Positions 6,578 through 13,023 of a stretch of DNA of 14,030 bases are shown piece after piece. The notes under the pieces are model-generated. The model searched no databases, was not told the DNA's origin, and saw only the letters and a list, made by a program, of their open reading frames with translations. Numbering within the stretch: the stretch's first letter is position 1; every line of letters begins with the position of its first letter. Position numbers and translations under genes: made by a program. This DNA is from Methanomethylovorans sp. (GTDB lineage Archaea > Halobacteriota > Methanosarcinia > Methanosarcinales > Methanosarcinaceae): contig JAHFZE010000188.1 of the NCBI GenBank assembly GCA_020854785.1, forward strand, positions 1 through 14,030. Reading direction: 5' to 3'.

Positions 6578-7653
6578 GCGAAGAGGTGAGGATCCCCACA
6601 GGCATTGCGGGCCTGGACAGGGTGATAGAAGGTGGTGTGCGCGATAAGACCACATTGCTAGTCGTAGGTTCAAGTGGTACTGGGAAATCGACTTTTGCAA
6701 TGCAGTATCTTGCTTATGGGCTTGAGCATGGGGAAAATGCTCTTTATGTTAGCATGGAAGAGCCAGCAGAACAGATCCTCAGGGAAGCCCGCATGCTAGG
6801 TTTCAATTTAGATAGATACTACAACAAAGAACTTTTCTTCTTCCACTCTAAAGGAAAGGATTTCGTTAAGCTGGTAGACGAGCAGTTACCAGCTCTTGTG
6901 GAGGCTAATAAGGATTATGCTGTTAAGACACGGGTGGTCATTGACCCTCTTACTCCACTTATCTGGGCCGTTCAGGATAAGCAGGAACAGCGGGATATCA
7001 TCACCAAGCTGTTCTACACTTTAAAGCAGCTTGGTCCGGTACTCATCACTACAGAGGAACATGCATCTCCGGGAGAAACGGTAGGTGAGGATGTGCTTAT
7101 CCCTATCTATATGTCCGATGGCGCAGTCCATCTTTCCTACAGGCCTATAGGCGGTGCTTTTAACCGGGCTCTTGAGATAATTAAAATGCGTGCTACGAGA
7201 CACGGGGAAGAGGTCTATCCATATATATTTGTCCGTGGAATAGGTGTTGTTGTCAGGACCACTCCTCTTGTTTCAGCTGAAGATGCAAATAAATATGATG
7301 ATATGTTCGACAAAGCGATCAGAACGGCAGCTGACCTCGGTGCTTCTGAAAGCCTGCTTGAACGCATAGAATATGTGAAGAATAACTGGGCATATTCCTT
7401 CTCACCCAAGGAAACTCTTCAGATATTCTTTGAATCCCAGGGACTTACTGGTTCCATTAGAAAAGAGGACGTTGAAAGACGTAAACAGGAAGCTCAGTAC
7501 ATAGCCGAGCACGCAGGCGAGCAGTCTGCTTTCCTTGCAGATGTTGAAAAGACACTTGTTGGCCAAGAGCAGATATCCAGTGTCACAAAACAGAAGAATG
7601 AAGGTCTTATTGATATCGAGGAGCTCAAAGAACTTGAAGAGCTTGTGAAATAA
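6574..7653 (+). CDS. KaiC-like RecA-superfamily ATPase
   Basis: This is a single-domain KaiC relative of 359 residues. It opens with the family signature IPTGIAGLDRVIEGGV. It then has a complete Walker A (GSSGTGKST, residues 32-40), the catalytic Glu pair in SMEEP (E62, E63), Walker B ending in VVIDP (D124), and EIIKMRATRH, typical of the KaiC core end (~205-214). The core ends near residue 235. The remaining ~125 residues are mostly helical, with an acidic end, and resemble no named domain; they may bind partners. Archaeal KaiC-like ATPases have been proposed from comparative genomics to be hubs of signalling networks. Here the gene is flanked by V4R, Sm-like and roadblock genes, consistent with that. 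GGAGG at 6562-6566 precedes the start, which overlaps the preceding stop. All nucleotide-binding residues that I can identify are intact, so ATP hydrolysis is expected. Confidence 0.88.
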   Translation: MSEEVRIPTGIAGLDRVIEGGVRDKTTLLVVGSSGTGKSTFAMQYLAYGLEHGENALYVSMEEPAEQILREARMLGFNLDRYYNKELFFFHSKGKDFVKLVDEQLPALVEANKDYAVKTRVVIDPLTPLIWAVQDKQEQRDIITKLFYTLKQLGPVLITTEEHASPGETVGEDVLIPIYMSDGAVHLSYRPIGGAFNRALEIIKMRATRHGEEVYPYIFVRGIGVVVRTTPLVSAEDANKYDDMFDKAIRTAADLGASESLLERIEYVKNNWAYSFSPKETLQIFFESQGLTGSIRKEDVERRKQEAQYIAEHAGEQSAFLADVEKTLVGQEQISSVTKQKNEGLIDIEELKELEELVK

Positions 7654-7673
7654 GCATATCTGATGTGGTCCCG

Positions 7674-8444
7674 ATGGCAGTGAAAAAAACAAAAGAGGAT
7701 CTTGAGGACGTATCTCTGCTAAAGTTCGCTCTGGTTTCCCAGTTGAAGAGAACTTACGAAACAAGTGATGTGGATGTATTGCTGTTCGCAGGAGTAGATG
7801 GAAAGATATATGCTTCATATATTCCAGACAGTATTGGTCCTAAGATATTTGAACTGACAAATCTCATCACCAGTAATTTATTGCACATCAGCCAGCAGCT
7901 TTCAATGGGCCTGCAGCAGTCAGTTATAGAATATGAGTTTGGTACTGTTATTTTCTCTTCTGTGGGTAGGGGGGCATTACTTATCTCATTGTTCACTACC
8001 AAAGTAGACCTTTCTCAGAACATGCGAAAAATAGAGATCACAAGGGAAGTTATGCAGCATCTTTTCGAGCAGCGGCCGATGACCGAGGCTCAGCTCTCCA
8101 CATATCCAGCAGATGTTTCCCGGGAACTGAGGGAACTTGCAAAATGCGTGTTCAATGAAATGTACACACAATCTTCTGAATATAAAAAGAACATGGAGGT
8201 CCTTAGCGACATAAAAAAGAAGATAACAGGTGTTATGGGGCGCGGAGAGGTTGATCAGGTGCTAGCTATGGCCTTTAATGAAATCGCATCTTCTCCAAAA
8301 TGGATGACAGAAAAACTCTGGCCCCTATTACTGGAAATGGTGATCAATGACCAGATACGTCCTCTTCATGGCGATTACATTGCCGACGTTTGTATGGCAG
8401 AGTGGATACCTGATATCAAACGTAAGCTTGAGTCTTTTGTATAA
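7674..8444 (+). CDS. Roadblock/LC7 (longin-like) domain protein
   Basis: This is a 256-residue protein. Residues ~15-130 show the roadblock order: a helix (LLKFALVSQLKRTY), a strand pair DVDVLLFAGVDGKIYASYI with the typical central DG, a long helix (ELTNLITSNLLHISQQL), three strands (SVIEYEFGTVIFSSVGRGALLISLF, 83-107) and a final helix. Residues 131-256 are predicted helical and resemble no named domain. Roadblock domains dimerise and regulate small GTPases (MglB type) or act as scaffolds; no Ras-like GTPase gene is seen in this window, so the partner is probably the KaiC-like ATPase upstream or the MinD-like ATPase at 12281-13021. The start is placed at ATG 7674; GTG 7665 is an in-frame alternative, and the ribosome binding site is weak in either case. 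The gene lies 20 bases after the KaiC-like gene. Confidence 0.65.
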   Translation: MAVKKTKEDLEDVSLLKFALVSQLKRTYETSDVDVLLFAGVDGKIYASYIPDSIGPKIFELTNLITSNLLHISQQLSMGLQQSVIEYEFGTVIFSSVGRGALLISLFTTKVDLSQNMRKIEITREVMQHLFEQRPMTEAQLSTYPADVSRELRELAKCVFNEMYTQSSEYKKNMEVLSDIKKKITGVMGRGEVDQVLAMAFNEIASSPKWMTEKLWPLLLEMVINDQIRPLHGDYIADVCMAEWIPDIKRKLESFV

Positions 8445-8460
8445 AAACGGATGTGGAAGC

Positions 8461-10128
8461 ATGGTGAAAGTCACTGATTTGAAAAACAAACTGGAAGAAG
8501 CTTCATGTTGTATTGATTCATACGATGATAATGGTGCAGGCTGTCAGCCTGATTACGAGACCTCAGTTACAGATATTCCGGCCTCATCTCCTTCATCAGT
8601 ACAGGCAGATGTATCTGAGACAACTGATGGTTGTGATCTATCTGAAAAGGTTGCTGAATATGCATCTGAAGACAGATCACAGGTCATTTATGATGATGCA
8701 GCTTTTCAGCTTATTCATAAAAAACTTGCTTATTTTGAAACCAGATTCTCTGAAGTACAGCTCAAGATCGATGAGGGACTTTCACAGAATTCTGGCTCTT
8801 TAAATGCTTTGAAAAATGAGATGTCCTCTCTTGCTTCAAATAAGGAATTGGCTAAATTGAGAACAGAATTCGATTCGTTGCACAAAAAACTAAACAGAGT
8901 GGTAAAAGACGAAGACGCCTTCAACAGTCAATCCCTTAATGCTTCAAAAGTCCCTCCAGATGTGCTCCAGATCACCTACTCAAAAACTTTGAATGACCTT
9001 TACAGAGCAATCTTAGGTATTTACGGTGACAGTGAAGCAGAAGCAATAGTTAATTCGATCAGGGACAGCGTTCGAGGGTTCTGTGCAGGTGTGGATTTTT
9101 TTCGGTTCGAAGAGGGTACTTTTGTTGTAAAGGAGCTTTCAGATGCAATCCAGTCCAGGCTGGTTTCCACAAAGCAGATACATGGTACTTATATAGAGAT
9201 ATTTAAAAGACTGGCAGAATATGCGCCAAACTATGAGTCCCAAGATTTCCGCTCTTTTGTGGAAACAGGCAGCAGGGAATATTCAGTTGAGAAAATAGCC
9301 GAACATAATCGTCGTCTTAAGGATCTGGAATGTCTTGTGAACAAATACTTGCAGGAGTTGAACAATGTTTCAGAGAACATGGGATTTGTGGCACAGTTAC
9401 AGAACCAGCAACTTGATGAGATAAAAGCTAAATCAGAGGATATTATCAATATCAGGGACCAGATCTCAAGCCTTTCGCATGCTGTAAACTTACATACGCG
9501 TCTTTTCAAGAAACTCAATAGTAATTTGGAGAATATACGCTCACAGCTAGAATTAATTGAGTCGGGTTCAGACAACAAAGTAGTGGCACAGGATATTCTG
9601 TGCATATCTTCCGAGATTTCCCAGGCTGTACCCTCACAGACCGAACTTGCAACTCTGGCTGCATCTTTGAACGATCTGAGAGAACAAACATCATTGATGG
9701 TATCAGAGCTGTATTCGCGTGTAGATTCGGTTTTCTCGGATGTTCGTGGTATTGAAAGCGTTTCAAAAGAAGTGTCTTTATTGCAAGAACAACTTCAGAA
9801 GCTACGCTTGGACATGCAGGAAGATGTGATGTATATAGATCTGGGTGACATTGAAGACCTTACAATCTATGAAGATGAACAAGGTTTTCTTGAAAGTGAT
9901 ATGTGTATTGACCTAGATGACCTGCACGAGTTCACAGGAACAGTTATAAACACATTGATGGATGTTGGTCCTTCTACATTCAAACAACTAAAAAAAGCAT
10001 TGTCTTCCTCTAAAGTGAAACTGGATGAAGAGGAACTAATGGAGATAATGGATGAGGCTTTATCTTTGGGTTCGGTCATTTTACAGAGAAAAGGAAGATA
10101 CCTGTATTACAGTGCTAGCAATGAGTAG
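8461..10128 (+). CDS. Long coiled-coil protein with C-terminal winged-helix domain
   Basis: This is a 555-residue, mostly helical, acidic protein without membrane segments. Residues ~10-75 are low-complexity. Heptad-like stretches run from about 85 to 145 and from about 280 to 455 (for example QLQNQQLDEIKAKSEDI and SLLQEQLQKLRLDM), separated by a helical part. An Asp/Glu-rich patch (~465-490) precedes a winged-helix-like domain at 491-552 (TGTVINTLMDVGPSTFKQLKKAL, then a recognition helix and a KGRYLYYS wing). The architecture recalls a cytoplasmic scaffold or signal transducer that ends in a DNA- or protein-binding module; no MCP signalling tip is recognised. The start at ATG 8461 is chosen because it follows the upstream stop by 16 bases, with a short GGA nearby; the frame is open further upstream inside the roadblock gene but has no better site. 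Its position suggests a structural partner of the KaiC/roadblock pair. Confidence 0.75.
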   Translation: MVKVTDLKNKLEEASCCIDSYDDNGAGCQPDYETSVTDIPASSPSSVQADVSETTDGCDLSEKVAEYASEDRSQVIYDDAAFQLIHKKLAYFETRFSEVQLKIDEGLSQNSGSLNALKNEMSSLASNKELAKLRTEFDSLHKKLNRVVKDEDAFNSQSLNASKVPPDVLQITYSKTLNDLYRAILGIYGDSEAEAIVNSIRDSVRGFCAGVDFFRFEEGTFVVKELSDAIQSRLVSTKQIHGTYIEIFKRLAEYAPNYESQDFRSFVETGSREYSVEKIAEHNRRLKDLECLVNKYLQELNNVSENMGFVAQLQNQQLDEIKAKSEDIINIRDQISSLSHAVNLHTRLFKKLNSNLENIRSQLELIESGSDNKVVAQDILCISSEISQAVPSQTELATLAASLNDLREQTSLMVSELYSRVDSVFSDVRGIESVSKEVSLLQEQLQKLRLDMQEDVMYIDLGDIEDLTIYEDEQGFLESDMCIDLDDLHEFTGTVINTLMDVGPSTFKQLKKALSSSKVKLDEEELMEIMDEALSLGSVILQRKGRYLYYSASNE

Positions 10129-10167
10129 CGGGTGCTCTATTACAACATATTCGGTGGAGATATTATA

Positions 10168-10926
10168 ATGCAGGAAATGGAAAAGATCCATCAGGCTGGC
10201 AACATATCTTATGCTCTTCTTGTATCATCAGATGCAGTTGACGATCTTAATATAGATGTAGGAACAGTTGGCTTTGAGGGTTTCAGTTATTTTCATCAGA
10301 AATTTGGAATGCCTTATACGTTCCTGCTCAAGAGGTCCATTGAATCGGGGCATTTTCTGTTCGTATCCATAGCTGAGAATGATAAGCTCATAGGATTTGC
10401 AAGATTTGAGAAACTGGAAGAGCACACAGAAAAAGAGATCAAAGGGAAGATGAATATTGTCAATCCTTCTTTATTTCTGTTGCGTAGTATGGAAGTTCAT
10501 TCTTCTTTCCGCAATTGTGGGATCGGCCGGGTCTTGTTCTCAACTGCTGTACACTATCTTCAGGGTAATGTTCTCACAGTTCCAGACAATAAGGAAGCTG
10601 CAAACTTCTTTAGAAAAAAGCTTGGTTTCACCGAGATCACAGATGCTGTTGGAAATTACAAACAAAGGTATGAAGGGCACCTGATGCTCGCATATCCCAA
10701 AGCTGTTAGTCTATGGCACGAGATAGCAGCTAAATATCCTAGGATCGTGTATCCTGAGTTGGTAGACCTATATGAATCATTAAAATTTCGTCATAACATG
10801 GGTAAGGCAATATCCTGTAATGATGTTAGCAGGTTTGAGGTTTTGCTCTCAGAGTGTAACGGAATGCTAGCCTATGTAATGGAAACTGAAATGCACCGTG
10901 TGCTCATCGAGTTGCGCAGAGGGTGA
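10168..10926 (+). CDS. GNAT-family N-acetyltransferase, relative of the one at 3546-4466
   Basis: This 252-residue protein has a GNAT core. Strand KLIGFARFE (~73-81) and the strand before the loop (LLRSMEVHSSF) lead into a full acetyl-CoA loop RNCGIGRVLF (R115, G118, G120), followed by NKEAANFFRKKLGF, the usual closing helix and strand. After the core, residues ~170-252 resemble the post-core part of the first GNAT (EGHLMLAYPKAVSLWHEI versus a similar PGYLFLPKAYELQDIPHEL segment), but there is no Cys-rich tail. The start at 10168 is chosen because GGTGGAGA at 10153-10160 lies seven bases upstream; the frame is open back to 10132 without such a site. The acetyl acceptor is unknown. It is the last gene of the KaiC operon and gives that operon its own acetyltransferase. 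Confidence 0.75.
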   Translation: MQEMEKIHQAGNISYALLVSSDAVDDLNIDVGTVGFEGFSYFHQKFGMPYTFLLKRSIESGHFLFVSIAENDKLIGFARFEKLEEHTEKEIKGKMNIVNPSLFLLRSMEVHSSFRNCGIGRVLFSTAVHYLQGNVLTVPDNKEAANFFRKKLGFTEITDAVGNYKQRYEGHLMLAYPKAVSLWHEIAAKYPRIVYPELVDLYESLKFRHNMGKAISCNDVSRFEVLLSECNGMLAYVMETEMHRVLIELRRG

Positions 10927-10996
10927 GTTTTATTCTCATCATCTGTGGGCATACACGTCGTTAACTTAAGGATCTGTGAGATCGGATATTCGGCCT

Positions 10997-11713
10997 TTAC
11001 GAAATCTCTATATCTGGCAGGTTCTTGGACGCAACCGAAGATCCGTTGAATGATAGTTCAAGATCATGTTTTCCGGCAAAAAAACCTCTTCCTCTTGATT
11101 TTATTACTCGAAGGTATCGCCGCTCTTCATTGCTTCTTTGATCCCTATCTCCAAGTTCGATCACCACATCCGAAAGATGACTTAAGATACTGTTACTGAT
11201 CTCACTCGCTGTTAGATCTGCTGTTACCACAAGGATCGTATTTGAAGCTTCAAACGCCCTGAACAAATTTACACAGAAACTTCTTTTTTCTAAAGGTAGC
11301 AATTCTCTACCATCCTCAAAGGATGGTGAAATGCACAGTAACAATGTTGCAGGATCAATGACCACCCTGTCAGGATTATCCTGTGCGAGGGTATGAAAGT
11401 ACTTAAGTGTTGCATAATCTCCTTTTGTAAGGATCTCTCTATCCAGTTCAAGGAGTTTTAGGTTCCCGCATTTGAGAACTTCATCATCAAAGAATGAGTA
11501 GTTCTGTGCGATTTCCAGCAATTTGTTCACGGGTTCGGACAATACGGTGATATAAACACACTTTTCACCAGCCTTTGCAGCTTTGAACAGTGAATGTAAG
11601 CATGTAACGGTACGTCCGCTTCCAGTGGGCCCTGCTATCAGTATACTTGAGCGTTGCATAAGACCACCGTGAAGTATAGCATCCAGATTGGGTATGTATG
11701 TGGGAGATAGCAT
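10997..11713 (-). CDS. KaiC-like RecA-superfamily ATPase with altered P-loop (GxxGxGRT)
   Basis: This is a 238-residue single RecA domain. The start YIPNLDAILHGGL matches the KaiC entry motif. Walker A reads GPTGSGRTV (residues 28-36) with Arg in place of the universal Lys (R34). The catalytic Glu pair is changed to Ser-Glu (S59, E60) in VLSEP. Walker B, VVIDP, is present (D120), and a VIKSRGRG segment at ~203-210 corresponds to the end of the core. Nucleotide binding may be weak or the protein may be regulatory; Arg at this position usually impairs hydrolysis, but this has to be measured. The start is supported by AGGTG on the - strand at 11718-11722, four bases before the ATG. It converges on the GNAT gene and shares the divergent intergenic region at 11714-11864 with the winged-helix gene. 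Confidence 0.75.
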   Translation of the reverse strand: MLSPTYIPNLDAILHGGLMQRSSILIAGPTGSGRTVTCLHSLFKAAKAGEKCVYITVLSEPVNKLLEIAQNYSFFDDEVLKCGNLKLLELDREILTKGDYATLKYFHTLAQDNPDRVVIDPATLLLCISPSFEDGRELLPLEKRSFCVNLFRAFEASNTILVVTADLTASEISNSILSHLSDVVIELGDRDQRSNEERRYLRVIKSRGRGFFAGKHDLELSFNGSSVASKNLPDIEIS

Positions 11714-11750
11714 GAGCCACCTTATTACAATATCTGTGTTGTTTAGATAG

Positions 11751-11760
11751 TTATATATTT
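11751..11760 (-). promoter_or_regulatory. TATA box for the - strand KaiC-like gene
   Basis: On the - strand this reads AAATATATAA. Transcription starting about 25 bases downstream, near 11730, would give a short leader containing the AGGTG site before the start codon at 11713. Confidence 0.55.
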
Positions 11761-11779
11761 ATCGAAATAAATGTTTATG

Positions 11780-11804
11780 TGCTTGTCGCGGCTGTACACA
11801 AGCA
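11780..11804. repeat. Inverted repeat TGCTTGT-N11-ACAAGCA in the divergent intergenic region
   Basis: Seven-base arms (11780-11786 and 11798-11804) are perfectly complementary. The element lies between the two divergent candidate promoters. A TGTACA palindrome at 11793-11798 overlaps it and recurs at 11822-11827, next to the + strand TATA-like box. It is a candidate operator, possibly for the adjacent winged-helix protein. Confidence 0.45.
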
Positions 11805-11831
11805 GTATGCATTTCCGAAATTGTACATCAC

Positions 11832-11840
11832 ATTAATAAT
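11832..11840 (+). promoter_or_regulatory. TATA-like box for the winged-helix/MinD pair
   Basis: ATTAATAAT is centred 29 bases before ATG 11865, and no Shine-Dalgarno sequence precedes that ATG. The spacing fits a leaderless transcript beginning at or next to the start codon, a common arrangement in archaea. Confidence 0.4.
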
Positions 11841-11864
11841 ACTGAACCTGTTCAAATCCGTCAA

Positions 11865-12284
11865 ATGTTGATCATCATGCCTGTACCAGAAATTGATATT
11901 AATATTATTGCTTTGCTGAACGATCTTGATGATCGCTTAAGGCAGCTGGAGTCAAGAGTTGCAGAAATTGAAATGAGATCTTCTCCACCGATAGATGATA
12001 AAATGGCTATGTTCCTCACAGTGCCTGATTCTATTCGCAAGTCGCTTTTTGCCGTATCAAGTCTGATCTCATGCAATGCGGATGAAGTAAGTGAGATAAC
12101 GGGTCGCCACAGGTCTATTGAGAACAAATACCTCAATGAGCTATACAGATCAGGATGGTTAAAAAGGGAACGAAAAGGTAAGAAGATCTTCTACTCTCTA
12201 AAAAAGAGATTAGATGCCGAGAGGCATGAATGTGAGTCTGTGGTGGAAGAAATAGAGAGTAAGCTAGATCAGTTATTGGGGTGA
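11865..12284 (+). CDS. Small winged-helix (ArsR-like) protein flanked by coiled coils
   Basis: This is a 139-residue protein. Residues ~12-38 form a short coiled coil (LNDLDDRLRQLESRVAEIEM). Residues ~52-112 form a winged helix: helix IRKSLFAVSSLI, then ADEVSEITGRHRSIENKYLNEL as the HTH, then LKRERKGKKIFYSL as the wing. The tail (113-139) is helical, acidic and probably coiled. It is likely a dimeric DNA-binding regulator, although in this family wings can also mediate protein contacts. ATG 11865 has no ribosome binding site and may be leaderless; ATG 11877 is an in-frame alternative. The stop overlaps the MinD-like start by four bases, so the two proteins are made together and probably work together. 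The inverted repeat upstream would be a natural autoregulatory site, which is inference. Confidence 0.7.
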   Translation: MLIIMPVPEIDINIIALLNDLDDRLRQLESRVAEIEMRSSPPIDDKMAMFLTVPDSIRKSLFAVSSLISCNADEVSEITGRHRSIENKYLNELYRSGWLKRERKGKKIFYSLKKRLDAERHECESVVEEIESKLDQLLG

Positions 12285-13021
12285 AAAAAGTGCTGCTGAG
12301 TTTCCATTCATATAAAGGTGGTACAGGAAAAACGACCTTTGTGGGCAATCTGGGTGTCCATCTTGCTCAACAGGGTCAGAACATATGTATCATTGATACA
12401 GATGTGAACGGTCCGGGTCTGCATTCACTTTTTGATATTCAGTTCTCTGCCACACTGGTAGATTTCTTGCGGGATGAATGCAAGGTCAATGAGATCATAT
12501 ACAAACCATATAGGGATTTGGGTCTCTATATTATTCCATCTAAAGCCTGTGAAGAAGATATTACCTCAATGTTCAGTTCTCCAGGTGAAGCTAAAGACAA
12601 AATGCTTGAGATCATTAAGTTCCTAAAGAGGCAGTTGCAGGTGGACCATGTGCTCTTTGATTGCAGCCCCGGTATTAATAAATCCAGTTTACTAACTATG
12701 AATATAGCTGACAGGGCGACTATTGTTTCTACCATAGATGTGCAGGATATAAGAGGAACTTATATTCTGTCCAATATGTCTTCCAAGCTTGGTACTAAAG
12801 CTAACCTGCTTTTCAACAGAACTCCTAAAGATAAATGTGATGAGATCAATTGCATAGTTGCAGAGTTCAGCAAAAAACTGGGTACTTCACTTCTTGGCTC
12901 ACTTACTTTTGATGAGACAGTGGCCCGTACATGGTCAAGGAAACTGGTGATAATAGAGGAACAGGATTGCGACTATTGTCAGCAGCTAAGTAGCATTGCA
13001 ACGAGATTACTGATATCCTGA
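12281..13021 (+). CDS. MinD/ParA-family ATPase
   Basis: This 246-residue protein belongs to the deviant-Walker-A group of P-loop ATPases. It has SYKGGTGKTT with the signature Lys K12 and the P-loop Lys K17, IIDTDVNGPGL (D39, D41) as the A' motif, and HVLFDCSPG (D127) as Walker B. Family members cycle between ATP-bound dimers on a surface and free monomers, and so position DNA, cell-division proteins, chemoreceptor arrays or archaella. A C-terminal CxxC (C230, C233) is unusual for MinD and might bind metal. No strong membrane-targeting helix is visible at the end, so cargo may be a protein complex or DNA and not the membrane. It starts with GTG within the stop of the winged-helix gene (GTGA overlap). 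A ParA-like ATPase with a coiled-coil DNA-binding-fold partner resembles a partition pair, but no other partition feature is seen. It ends two bases from the convergent pseudo-KaiC gene. Confidence 0.85.
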   Translation: MKKVLLSFHSYKGGTGKTTFVGNLGVHLAQQGQNICIIDTDVNGPGLHSLFDIQFSATLVDFLRDECKVNEIIYKPYRDLGLYIIPSKACEEDITSMFSSPGEAKDKMLEIIKFLKRQLQVDHVLFDCSPGINKSSLLTMNIADRATIVSTIDVQDIRGTYILSNMSSKLGTKANLLFNRTPKDKCDEINCIVAEFSKKLGTSLLGSLTFDETVARTWSRKLVIIEEQDCDYCQQLSSIATRLLIS

Positions 13022-13023
13022 CC

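Noticed and set aside
7402..7818. 138-codon open frame on the - strand across the end of the KaiC-like gene and the start of the roadblock gene
   Set aside because: It is antisense to two supported genes and has no recognisable motif; it is a chance frame.
9231..9605. 124-codon open frame on the - strand inside the coiled-coil gene
   Set aside because: Antisense frames are common opposite Glu/Lys/Ser-rich coiled-coil coding sequence; no start signal or domain was seen.
12281..13021. Plasmid partition locus or integrated plasmid
   Set aside because: There is a ParA-like ATPase and a DNA-binding-fold partner, but no centromere-like repeats, replication gene, integrase or tRNA attachment site was seen.
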